The notes under the pieces: generated by a model
What the model saw: only the letters and a program-made list of their open reading frames with translations
What the model was told of the DNA's origin: nothing
The model's database searches: none
Origin: an uncultured Eubacteriales bacterium
GTDB lineage: Bacteria; Bacillota; Clostridia; Oscillospirales; Acutalibacteraceae
DNA length: 8,428 nucleotides
NCBI GenBank assembly: GCA_934445015.1
Contig: CAKSDJ010000055.1
Coordinates: 1-8,428 of the forward strand
Direction of reading: 5' to 3'
Part shown: positions 1 to 6,156 of the stretch, piece by piece
Position numbering within the stretch: the stretch's first letter is position 1
How the letters are laid out: each line of letters starts with the position of its first letter
Position numbers and translations under genes: made by a program

Positions 1-107
1 CAGGGCATAACCACCGATTCGGTTTCGGCGGTATTTTTGTGATGATCAAGGTACGCCCCACCGTGTATCCGTTTTACGGGCCGCAAAATACTTTCGGGTA
101 GTTTCAT
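1..107 (-). CDS. rnfC: RnfC-like protein, N-terminal fragment (runs off the left edge)
   Basis: Only the first 35 codons are present; the gene continues beyond position 1. The start is well supported: reading the minus strand, GGAGG lies 8-9 bases before the ATG at 107-105. The peptide begins MKLPESILRPVKRIHGGAYL and continues with a DHHKNTAE segment and SVVMP. The HGG-x-H/Y-x-x-HHKNTAE pattern, followed by a stretch leading into a proline-rich turn, is what I recall for the N-terminus of RnfC in Clostridia. RnfC is the peripheral, iron-sulfur and flavin-binding NADH-side subunit of the Rnf ferredoxin:NAD+ oxidoreductase, which couples electron transfer to Na+ or H+ pumping at the membrane. 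The iron-sulfur and nucleotide-binding motifs lie outside the window, so the call rests on the N-terminus alone. The rest of an rnfCDGEAB cluster would be expected immediately to the left. Confidence 0.68.
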   Translation of the reverse strand, partial: MKLPESILRPVKRIHGGAYLDHHKNTAETESVVMP

Positions 108-220
108 ATTGAATAGACCTCCGAAAAAAAGAATATAAAAAACAAAATCGCATAATACACCATTTTTATATGTTATATGACACTACACAAAAGAAAATTT
201 TACAAGATACTGTTAAAAAC

Positions 221-249
221 TTGACAAAGTTGCACGGTTGATATATAAT
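221..249 (+). promoter_or_regulatory. Consensus housekeeping promoter of the zinc operon
   Basis: The -35 hexamer TTGACA (221-226) and -10 hexamer TATAAT (244-249) are both perfect matches to the sigma-70/sigma-A consensus and are separated by the optimal 17 bp. Transcription should start near 256, inside the operator-like repeat at 250-272. A promoter this strong in front of a metal-import operon implies that expression is set mainly by repression. Confidence 0.9.
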
Positions 250-272
250 TTGAAAATGAATTTCAATTTCAA
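250..272 (+). promoter_or_regulatory. Fur-family (probable Zur) operator over the transcription start
   Basis: The 17-bp inverted repeat TTGAAAATGAATTTCAA (250-266) has 6-bp arms around a 5-bp centre, and the TTTCAA arm is repeated directly at 267-272. Read as a 19-mer at 252-270, GAAAATGAATTTCAATTTC matches the classical Fur box (GATAATGATAATCATTATC) at 13 of 19 positions by my count. It begins next to the -10 element and covers the expected start site, so a bound repressor would block initiation. The gene immediately downstream encodes a Fur-family protein, so autoregulation together with the zinc importer is the simple reading. Which Fur-family member binds it is inferred from context. Confidence 0.75.
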
Positions 273-287
273 AAGTAGGCGAATGTA

Positions 288-698
288 ATGCAAAAAAACA
301 CGTCATACAACACAAGACAAAAAAAGTTAATAGAAGAATACATTAAGAATTGCGGTGAATCACATTTTACCGTAGACAGTGTTTGCGCGGACCTTTTAAA
401 AAACGGTGACAGGGTGGGCAGAACTACGGTTTACCGTTTTTTTGAAAGGCTTGAGAAAGACGGAAAATTGCGCAAATATGTGAACGAGAGAGGACAAAGT
501 ACTTGTTATCAGTATATAAATAACAGTGAATGTGCAAATCATTTTCACCTAAAGTGTGAAAAATGCGGTGCATTGATTCATATGCAGTGCAATGAGATGA
601 GTGCTTTAAGCCGGCATATCAAATCGCATCACGGATTTAATATTGATCCGCTAAAAACGGTTTTTTACGGCGTTTGTGAGGGTTGCTTAAAAAAATGA
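288..698 (+). CDS. zur: Fur-family metalloregulator, probable zinc uptake repressor (Zur)
   Basis: This 136-residue protein has the Fur-family size and layout. An N-terminal winged helix (about 8-77) contains the recognition segment VGRTTVYRFFERLEKDGK (43-60). The C-terminal dimerisation domain begins with the histidine-rich NHFHLKC segment (84-90). Two CxxC pairs, C90/C93 and C130/C133, form the usual structural zinc site; H85, H87, H98, C101, H110, H114 and H115 are candidate regulatory ligands. Fur-family proteins are cytoplasmic dimers that bind DNA when loaded with metal. The assignment to zinc rather than iron, manganese or peroxide sensing comes from co-transcription with a ZnuABC-type importer, not from residues that I can show to be zinc-specific. 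The start at 288 has only a weak AGG (277-279) as ribosome binding site. The stop codon overlaps the next gene's ATG as ATGA, suggesting translational coupling. An iron- or manganese-type specificity remains possible. Confidence 0.85.
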   Translation: MQKNTSYNTRQKKLIEEYIKNCGESHFTVDSVCADLLKNGDRVGRTTVYRFFERLEKDGKLRKYVNERGQSTCYQYINNSECANHFHLKCEKCGALIHMQCNEMSALSRHIKSHHGFNIDPLKTVFYGVCEGCLKK

Positions 699-1612
699 AA
701 AGAATTTTAAGTTGCGTTTTATGCCTGTTTTTGCTGTGCGGTTGCACAAGCGGTAAAATGCAGATTGAAAAACAAAAAATAAATATAGTTGCAACGATTT
801 TTCCGCTGTACGATTTTGCACGGGCAATATGCGGCGACTCAGCCAATGTAAAAATGTTGATAAAACCCGGCAGCGAGGTTCATTCTTATGACCCGTTACC
901 CTCGGATATGGCGGCGGTGTACGATTGCGACTTGTTTTTGTATATAGGCGGCGAGTCCGACACTTGGGTGAATACCGTTATTTCGGACACAAACAAAAAA
1001 AATATCTCAGCAAAATTTTTGCCGCTTATTGACTGTGTTGAAACAATTGATGAGGAAAATGAAGAACATTCCGAACACAGTCACGAACACGCCGACGAGC
1101 ATATATGGACTTCTGCCGACAACGCGGTTTCAATGATAAAATATATATGTAAAAATTTGTGTGGGGCAGATCCCGAAAATGCCGACATTTACCTTGCTAA
1201 CAGCAGTGCATATATACAAAAAATCGAGGAGGCCTCGCAAACGGTTTTGAATACCGTATCAATGTTCAAAGACCCGTTTATGCTTGTGGCGGACCGTTTT
1301 CCGTTTGCGTATTTTGCAAGGCAATATAAAATCGGTTATGATGCGGCGTTTGACGGTTGTGCCGTAAGCACGGATATCAGTCTTAAAACTATGGTCAGAC
1401 TTACAGACATTATAAAATCAAGGAACATAAAAACGGTGTTCTGCACAGAACTCAGCAATCAGAACATAGCAAAGGCGCTGCGTGACGAAACAGGCGTAAA
1501 TATAATAGAACTTCATTCGGCGCACAACGTAACGCTTGATGATTTTAAAAACGGCATAACTTACGTTGATATACTATATCGCAATGCGGATGCACTTAAA
1601 AGGGGGCTTTGA
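695..1612 (+). CDS. znuA: Zinc ABC transporter substrate-binding lipoprotein (ZnuA/AdcA type)
   Basis: This protein would capture Zn2+ (or a related divalent metal) outside the membrane and deliver it to the ZnuB/ZnuC importer. I chose the ATG at 695, giving 305 residues, because it overlaps the preceding stop as ATGA and begins a normal signal peptide (MKRILS, then a hydrophobic run). A TTG 12 bases upstream is possible but has no separate ribosome binding site. Lipobox LCGC places the lipidated cysteine at residue 17. Family features are the mature start INIVATIFPLYDFARAI, first ligand H63 in PGSEVHSYDP, and a His-rich acidic loop (about 123-136, with H125, H128, H130, H132, H136) that is typical of zinc rather than manganese proteins. 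The C-terminal part has ELSNQ and a LHSAHNVT segment (H274, H277). The site where classical ZnuA proteins have an HxAFxYF histidine reads ADRFPFAYF (199-207), so that third ligand is missing. This resembles a Firmicute subgroup that I recall. Confidence 0.9.
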   Translation: MKRILSCVLCLFLLCGCTSGKMQIEKQKINIVATIFPLYDFARAICGDSANVKMLIKPGSEVHSYDPLPSDMAAVYDCDLFLYIGGESDTWVNTVISDTNKKNISAKFLPLIDCVETIDEENEEHSEHSHEHADEHIWTSADNAVSMIKYICKNLCGADPENADIYLANSSAYIQKIEEASQTVLNTVSMFKDPFMLVADRFPFAYFARQYKIGYDAAFDGCAVSTDISLKTMVRLTDIIKSRNIKTVFCTELSNQNIAKALRDETGVNIIELHSAHNVTLDDFKNGITYVDILYRNADALKRGL

Positions 1613-1615
1613 TAT

Positions 1616-2293
1616 ATGCCTATTATAAATGCACATAATCTTTCGGCTTATTATGAAAACCGAAAGGTGTTTGAAAATGTTAATTTTACGGTAGATGACG
1701 GCGATTACCTCTGTATAGTCGGTGAAAACGGCTCGGGTAAGACCACCCTTATGAAAATTATACTCGGTATGAATATTAAGCATACCGGCACGGTGGAGTT
1801 TAACGGTTTCGGTAAAAAAGAGATCGGCTGGCTGCCGCAAAAAAACGCTCATCAAAAAGATTTTCCGGCAAGCGTATATGAGGTGGTTGTTTCGGGCTTT
1901 GCAGGCAAAACAAAGGGCGGAATTTATCGCAAAGAAATAAAGCAACGTGCCATTGAAAATATGCGGATACTGGATATATCGGATATTTCCGAAAAGTCGT
2001 TCAGCGAACTTTCGGGCGGTCAGCAACAAAAGGTGCTTTTATGCAGGGCGCTTTGTGCAGCAAAAAAAGTGTTGTTGCTCGATGAACCGGTTACCGGTCT
2101 TGATGCCGCTTCAACCCAGGAGATGTATTCACTTATAAACAAGCTTAATGATTCGGGCATCGCAATTATTATGATCTCACACGATATAAACCGCGCTGTA
2201 AGCGAATCCAAACATATACTGCACCTCGGCGACGACGGAGTTTTCTTTGGCACAAACCGTGAGTATATACAGCGCGCAAAGGGGGATATATAA
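1616..2293 (+). CDS. znuC: Zinc ABC transporter ATP-binding protein (ZnuC type)
   Basis: This 225-residue cytoplasmic ATPase would power metal import together with the following permease. All ABC motifs are intact: Walker A GENGSGKT (36-43), Q-loop glutamine in WLPQK (Q75), signature LSGGQQQ (132-138), Walker B VLLLDEP (152-158) with the catalytic glutamate, D-loop GLD (161-163) and the switch histidine in ISHD (H189). Its length and the SVYEVVVSGF segment after the Q-loop fit the metal-importer ATPase branch (ZnuC/MntB/TroB). The start at 1616 is preceded by AGGGGG (1601-1606) at a good distance, and only 3 bases separate it from the previous stop. The permease begins directly after its stop. 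Zinc as the substrate is inferred from the lipoprotein and regulator. Confidence 0.93.
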   Translation: MPIINAHNLSAYYENRKVFENVNFTVDDGDYLCIVGENGSGKTTLMKIILGMNIKHTGTVEFNGFGKKEIGWLPQKNAHQKDFPASVYEVVVSGFAGKTKGGIYRKEIKQRAIENMRILDISDISEKSFSELSGGQQQKVLLCRALCAAKKVLLLDEPVTGLDAASTQEMYSLINKLNDSGIAIIMISHDINRAVSESKHILHLGDDGVFFGTNREYIQRAKGDI

Positions 2294-3109
2294 GTGGAAT
2301 TCATTAAACAGATTTTAACATATCCTTTTGCGGTAAGGGCAATTGCGGCTGGGCTTCTGCTTTCGGTAAGCGCCGCTTTGCTGGGTGTTAACCTTGTGCT
2401 TAAACGCTTTTCAATGCTCGGTGACGGTCTTTCGCACGTATCTTTCGGGGCGGCGGCAATCGGGCTTGCGGCAGGCGTGGCTCCGCTTGAGTTTTCAATA
2501 CCCATAGTAATATTGGCGGCCTTTTTATTGCTTCACATAAAACAAAACGGCAAAATAAACGGCGACGCTGCAACCGCGATTGTGTCAAGCAGCGCCCTTG
2601 CCGTGGGTATTACAGTTGCAACACTTACTACGGGTATGAACACCGATATAAGCAATTATATGTTCGGCAGCATTTTGGCGCTCGGCAAAAAAGAGGTAAT
2701 AATTGCCGTGATCTGCGGTATTCTGATAATATCAATCTATATTTTGTTTTATCAAAAAATTTTTGTTACGGCTTTTGACGAGGATTTTGCCGCTGTTACC
2801 GGTGTTAATGTCAAACTGTATAACAGCATAAATGCAATACTTACAGCCGTCACTGTTGTAATAGGAATGAAAATTATGGGTGCTCTTTTGATTTCAAGCA
2901 TTATCACGTTTCCGGCACTTTCATCAATGCGAATATGCAAACATTATAAATGTACCGTAACAGTCGCGGCAATTATATCGGCAGTGTCTTTTTTAAGCGG
3001 ACTTATGCTGTCATTTGCATTTGATATACCTGCAGGCGCATCGGTAGTGCTTACAAACCTCGCGGTCTTTTTAATTCTCAGCGCCGTCGGTAAAATTAAG
3101 CAGATTTAA
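2294..3109 (+). CDS. znuB: Zinc ABC transporter permease (ZnuB type, ABC-3 family)
   Basis: This 271-residue integral membrane protein forms the metal channel of the ZnuABC importer. The GTG start at 2294 immediately follows the TAA of the ATPase gene, with GGGGG (2281-2285) 8 bases upstream. It has about eight hydrophobic segments, including roughly 16-34, 48-62, 66-82, 94-112, 134-153, 178-208, 221-241 and 246-266. Family-typical stretches are MLGDGLSHVSFG (41-52), the cytoplasmic DEDFAAVTGVNVKLYN segment (162-177, likely the ATPase contact), GALLISSIITFPALSSM (196-212) and DIPAGASVVL (244-253). These match the ABC-3 permeases for zinc and manganese. It is the last gene of the operon; a strong terminator begins 19 bases after the stop. 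Confidence 0.92.
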   Translation: MEFIKQILTYPFAVRAIAAGLLLSVSAALLGVNLVLKRFSMLGDGLSHVSFGAAAIGLAAGVAPLEFSIPIVILAAFLLLHIKQNGKINGDAATAIVSSSALAVGITVATLTTGMNTDISNYMFGSILALGKKEVIIAVICGILIISIYILFYQKIFVTAFDEDFAAVTGVNVKLYNSINAILTAVTVVIGMKIMGALLISSIITFPALSSMRICKHYKCTVTVAAIISAVSFLSGLMLSFAFDIPAGASVVLTNLAVFLILSAVGKIKQI

Positions 3110-3128
3110 AATCAGGTAAACAATTTAT

Positions 3129-3163
3129 AAAAATTACCTCTTTACAAAAAGGGGTAATTTTTG
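3129..3163 (+). terminator. Intrinsic terminator of the zinc operon, overlapping the dinB promoter
   Basis: The arms AAAAATTACCTCTTT (3129-3143) and AAAGGGGTAATTTTT (3148-3162) pair along 15 positions with one G-T wobble (3139/3152), closed by an ACAA loop (3144-3147). The 3' arm ends in TTTTT, which serves as the terminal U tract. It stands directly behind the permease gene. Its upper stem and loop also contain the -35 element of the next promoter. Confidence 0.85.
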
Positions 3164-3169
3164 TATAAT
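3141..3169 (+). promoter_or_regulatory. dinB promoter
   Basis: TTTACA (3141-3146, five of six consensus bases) and a perfect TATAAT (3164-3169) are separated by exactly 17 bp. The expected start is near 3176, three bases before the LexA-box core. The -35 hexamer lies in the apical part of the preceding terminator hairpin. Confidence 0.8.
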
Positions 3170-3177
3170 AAATTGAG

Positions 3178-3191
3178 TGAACATTTGTTCG
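3178..3191 (+). promoter_or_regulatory. LexA (SOS) box of dinB
   Basis: The core GAACATTTGTTC (3179-3190) is a perfect GAAC-N4-GTTC site, the form recognised by LexA (DinR) in Bacillus and other Gram-positive bacteria. It sits just downstream of the -10 element, where LexA would block the start site, and 17 bases before the start codon of a translesion polymerase gene. No lexA gene lies in this window, so the regulator itself is inferred. Confidence 0.88.
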
Positions 3192-3207
3192 ATAAGAGGG
3201 TGAGAAA

Positions 3208-4398
3208 ATGACAGACAGAATAATACTTCATTGCGATTTGAATAACTTTTTTGCTTCGGTATCACTGCTTTCAAACCCTACTCTCTACGACTTGCCGGTT
3301 GCCGTGTGCGGCAGTGTTGAAGAGCGCCACGGCATAGTGCTCGCAAAAAATGAAATTGCTAAAAAATTCGGTGTTAAGACCGCCGAAGCCGTATGGGAGG
3401 CAAAGTTAAAATGCCCCGACCTTGTAACGCTTAAACCCGATTATAAAAAATATTATGAGTATTCGCGTGCCGCAAAAAGTATTTATGAGCGTTATACCGA
3501 TTTGATAGAACCTTTCGGCATAGACGAATGCTGGCTTGACGTTACAGGCAGCACAGTGCTTTTCGGTGGCGGCGAACAAATCGCCCATCGTATAAAAAAC
3601 GATGTAAAACGCGAACTCGGTATTACAATATCGGTAGGCGTAAGTTTTAATAAAATATTCGCAAAATTAGGCTCGGATATGAAAAAACCCGACGCGGTCA
3701 CGGTAATAACCCGCGATAATTATAAGCAAAAAGTGTGGCAACTACCCGTAACCGATATGCTTTTTGTGGGCAAGAGTACCGCCCAAAAACTCAGTGAAAG
3801 CGGAATATTTACAGTGGGCGACATTACTAAGTGTGATGACGCGATGCTTCGCAGACTGCTCGGCAAAGCAGGCAGTCAACTTAAAACTTATGCTTTGGGT
3901 GATGATAATTCGCCCGTAACACCGATAAATAAAGACGATTTGCCTAAAAGCATAGGCCGCAGCGTAACGCCGCCTGAGGATATCACAAATAATGAGCGTA
4001 TTTGGAAAATATATTTAAACATAGCGGAAGAAATCTCTGAAACACTGCATAAAAAAGGTCTTTATGCCGGCACTTTGCAGGTTCATACGCGTGACGCGAA
4101 TTTAAAAACAAAAGAGTATTCGTGCAAACTGCAAAATCCGCTCAACATTTCAATTCTTATAGCACGCGAGGCTATGCGCCTTTTTGAAAAAAGTTACGAT
4201 TGGCACCTGCCGCTGCGTTCGGTGGGTTTCAGGGTCACTAATTTAAAATCCGATAACGTTGCGTTTCAGACCGATATTTTCGGCAGCGATGAAAACACCA
4301 AAAAGCAGGAGATAATAGAAAACTCTATTTTGAATGTCCGTAAAAAATTCGGGACCGACAGTTTAAAACGCGGCACAAATTGCGGCGGTTCCGATTAA
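3208..4398 (+). CDS. dinB: Y-family translesion DNA polymerase (DNA polymerase IV, DinB type)
   Basis: This 396-residue polymerase inserts nucleotides opposite damaged template bases without proofreading. The palm catalytic acidic residues are D10 (in HCDLNNFFASV) and D106/E107 (in FGIDECWLDVTGS, 103-115). F15 aligns with the steric-gate position that excludes ribonucleotides. SVGVSFNKIFAKLGSDMKKP (142-161) is the conserved palm/fingers segment, LPVTDMLFVGKSTAQKL (179-195) starts the thumb helix-hairpin-helix region, and SIGRSVTPP begins the little-finger domain. Near the C-terminus, QTDIF (354-358) aligns with the QLxLF sliding-clamp binding motif. The end, RKKFGTDSLKRG, is typical of Firmicute DinB. 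The usual ASVE motif reads ASVS (S19). The start is supported by AGAGGG (3195-3200), 7 bases upstream. It forms its own transcription unit, with an SOS box in front and a terminator behind. Confidence 0.93.
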   Translation: MTDRIILHCDLNNFFASVSLLSNPTLYDLPVAVCGSVEERHGIVLAKNEIAKKFGVKTAEAVWEAKLKCPDLVTLKPDYKKYYEYSRAAKSIYERYTDLIEPFGIDECWLDVTGSTVLFGGGEQIAHRIKNDVKRELGITISVGVSFNKIFAKLGSDMKKPDAVTVITRDNYKQKVWQLPVTDMLFVGKSTAQKLSESGIFTVGDITKCDDAMLRRLLGKAGSQLKTYALGDDNSPVTPINKDDLPKSIGRSVTPPEDITNNERIWKIYLNIAEEISETLHKKGLYAGTLQVHTRDANLKTKEYSCKLQNPLNISILIAREAMRLFEKSYDWHLPLRSVGFRVTNLKSDNVAFQTDIFGSDENTKKQEIIENSILNVRKKFGTDSLKRGTNCGGSD

Positions 4399-4400
4399 AC

Positions 4401-4439
4401 AAAAAGCGATGCAGGTGCTAAAGCCTGCATCGCTTTTTT
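4401..4439. terminator. Bidirectional terminator between dinB and the convergent ABC operon
   Basis: The arms AAAAAGCGATGCAGG (4401-4415) and CCTGCATCGCTTTTT (4424-4438) are perfectly complementary around an 8-base loop. The plus strand ends in six T residues (4434-4439), while the five A residues at 4401-4405 give a U tract on the minus strand. It therefore serves dinB from the left and the permease gene, whose stop is at 4441-4443, from the right. Confidence 0.92.
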
Positions 4440-4440
4440 A

Positions 4441-6156
4441 TCAATCGTATAAGTTTTCATTTTCTTCTGCGCGTTCTTTTAAGTTGTTTTCTTCAATAAA
4501 CTTTTGCGCGTTTTTAAAACTGCTTTGGTTTTCAAGAGAAAAATGAAAATAATCCGAACCGTCTGATTTGGTGTATCCGCTTATCTCATAATACGTTTTT
4601 GTATCGGTATCGTCAAGCACGTCGGCTGAACAACTTTGCACATCCTGCCAATAAGCCGCCAAAAAAGCGTCGGTTTCTTTTTTTGTAATATCAATGTTAT
4701 AATAATTCTGACCGTCGTAAAAATAAAGTGTGATTTGAAGGGCTTTTTCAATCGGCAAACTTTCTTTTATGGATTTAAACCGTTCATCGCTTTTGTAAAT
4801 TTCAAGCAGCTCACTTTCAACCTGTGATGTGATCGCATAATAGCTGCGCGGTACGGTTTTGCCGTTTTTTAAGTTGTAATCAATAACCAGGTGCTTGCAG
4901 TCACCGTAAGCAAGTGAATTATTCATCGGCGAGTTGTTGCCGTTTATTATCGCTTTGTGCAGATCAATTATATCTGACGGATCATTAAAGTGTATGCTCT
5001 CGTTAAATACATTGATATAAACATCGTTTATTTCGTCGCTTTTCGGTATGTGCTTTGCGTAACCGAATCCGCCCGCAATGCCCGTGATTGCCACCGAACC
5101 TGAAATAACAGCGGCCGCAATACCCATTATTACCGAAACGCCGGCGCCCTTAAATCCGCGGTTTGTAACCAATCCGAAAATTACACTGATAAGTACCGAA
5201 CCTATTGATGCAAATATCCAAAAACCAATACTTAGCGGTTCGGGGTCAAACAGCATACCTATGAGATATCCGCCGCATATACCCGCAAGCAGACTGCAGA
5301 TCAGATACATAAATTTATATGCGTAGGCGCTGCCGCCTTTTTCGGCTTTGCGGTAATTAAAAAGCAGAATTGAAATTGCTGTGAATATTAAAGTAAAAAT
5401 TACGCTTGCCGTTAAAAATTTTATGCTTTGGGCAGATACACCGTTTTTAACAACCGATTCCGCATATTCGGCACCTTTTACACAAAAATAATACGGCGAC
5501 AGATACATCGCATTATCCAAATAACCGTTGCTGTATCCTAAAAGCGTTACCGAAAGAATATTGTCGTAAATACTTCCTATAAACAGCAGGGCAAGATTTG
5601 CGCCTATAAATGAAACGCCCAGGTCAAACAGATTGCCGGCACTTACAATAAATATAAGCGAAAATGCGGAGCAAACAAGTGTTATAACTATTGTGTGTAA
5701 CAGGTAGTATAAAAGTTGAGTAAAATTCCCCATCCAACTGTTAAACAACATCATAATTCCATACGATATATAGCACAAAAACATCGGTATTGCGGTTGTC
5801 ACAATACCTGCCGTTACGCGTGAGAGCAACAGTTGAGTTCTGGTAAGAGGAAACGCGTAAAAAACATCGCTTGCGTTTCTTTTATACATAAAATCAAGAT
5901 TTATAACGTTAAGCACCGTTACAAACAGCGCGGTTATTCCGGTTACAAAAAAGGCAAAAACATTTAAAAAATCATCACCGTTTGCAGTTATGCCAATACT
6001 TCTACGCATATCTTCAAGTTTTACAATAAAACTGCCCGGGCAGTAGAGCAGGGCGGCAATCGAAACTACAATAATAATACCTATGCTTTTGCGAAGCGTA
6101 AAGCATATCATTTTGCCAAAGGCATTTGTTTTATGAGAGGATGTTCTTAACGTCAT
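4441..6156 (-). CDS. ABC-2-type transporter permease with C-terminal extracytoplasmic domain
   Basis: I chose the ATG at 6156-6154 (571 residues, beginning MTLRTSSHKTNAF). It has GGAGG 9 bases upstream (complement of 6166-6170), whereas the longer open frame from 6219 has no such signal and lies deep inside the ATPase gene. About nine hydrophobic segments are visible (roughly 24-40, 66-86, 113-138, 148-172, 178-195, 247-266, 280-301, 310-330 and 341-362). A soluble tail of about 200 residues (368-571) follows and is rich in charged and aromatic residues. The cytoplasmic segment YAFPLTRTQLLLSR (100-113) is common in ABC-2 permeases near GntR regulators. The tail, with its DIIDLHKAII segment, resembles the DUF6449-type domain I recall in such permeases; that name needs a profile search. 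The substrate is unknown. The start overlaps the ATPase gene by 26 bases, so the two are probably made as one complex. Confidence 0.82.
   Translation of the reverse strand: MTLRTSSHKTNAFGKMICFTLRKSIGIIIVVSIAALLYCPGSFIVKLEDMRRSIGITANGDDFLNVFAFFVTGITALFVTVLNVINLDFMYKRNASDVFYAFPLTRTQLLLSRVTAGIVTTAIPMFLCYISYGIMMLFNSWMGNFTQLLYYLLHTIVITLVCSAFSLIFIVSAGNLFDLGVSFIGANLALLFIGSIYDNILSVTLLGYSNGYLDNAMYLSPYYFCVKGAEYAESVVKNGVSAQSIKFLTASVIFTLIFTAISILLFNYRKAEKGGSAYAYKFMYLICSLLAGICGGYLIGMLFDPEPLSIGFWIFASIGSVLISVIFGLVTNRGFKGAGVSVIMGIAAAVISGSVAITGIAGGFGYAKHIPKSDEINDVYINVFNESIHFNDPSDIIDLHKAIINGNNSPMNNSLAYGDCKHLVIDYNLKNGKTVPRSYYAITSQVESELLEIYKSDERFKSIKESLPIEKALQITLYFYDGQNYYNIDITKKETDAFLAAYWQDVQSCSADVLDDTDTKTYYEISGYTKSDGSDYFHFSLENQSSFKNAQKFIEENNLKERAEENENLYD

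Larger units (their letters stand above)
108..287. other. Divergent intergenic region between rnfC-like gene and zinc operon
   Basis: This AT-rich spacer separates two divergently read genes. The rightward promoter and operator at 221-270 are clear and listed separately. For the leftward gene I see a possible -10 hexamer TATTAT (minus strand, complement of 152-157), about 45 bases before the start codon, but only a poor -35 (TCATAT) at 17-bp spacing, so that promoter is tentative. I see no RNA gene or riboswitch here. Confidence 0.5.

Noticed and set aside
3..101. Plus-strand open stretch at the left edge ending at TAG 99-101
   Set aside because: Its 32 residues show no family pattern, whereas the minus strand has a strong ribosome binding site, an ATG and an RnfC-like sequence over the same bases.
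683..694. TTG start for znuA, 12 bases before the chosen ATG
   Set aside because: The ATG at 695 overlaps the preceding stop as ATGA and gives a standard signal peptide; the TTG has no separate ribosome binding site.
1077..1103. His/Glu-rich repeat as a possible tandem-repeat or low-complexity artefact
   Set aside because: It encodes the histidine-rich loop expected in zinc-binding lipoproteins and stays in frame within znuA.
2020..2505. Open frame of 161 codons on the minus strand
   Set aside because: It lies antisense across the 3' end of znuC and the 5' end of znuB, both of which have intact family motifs. It has no recognisable protein pattern. Other minus-strand frames inside znuA, znuC, znuB and dinB were dropped for the same reason.
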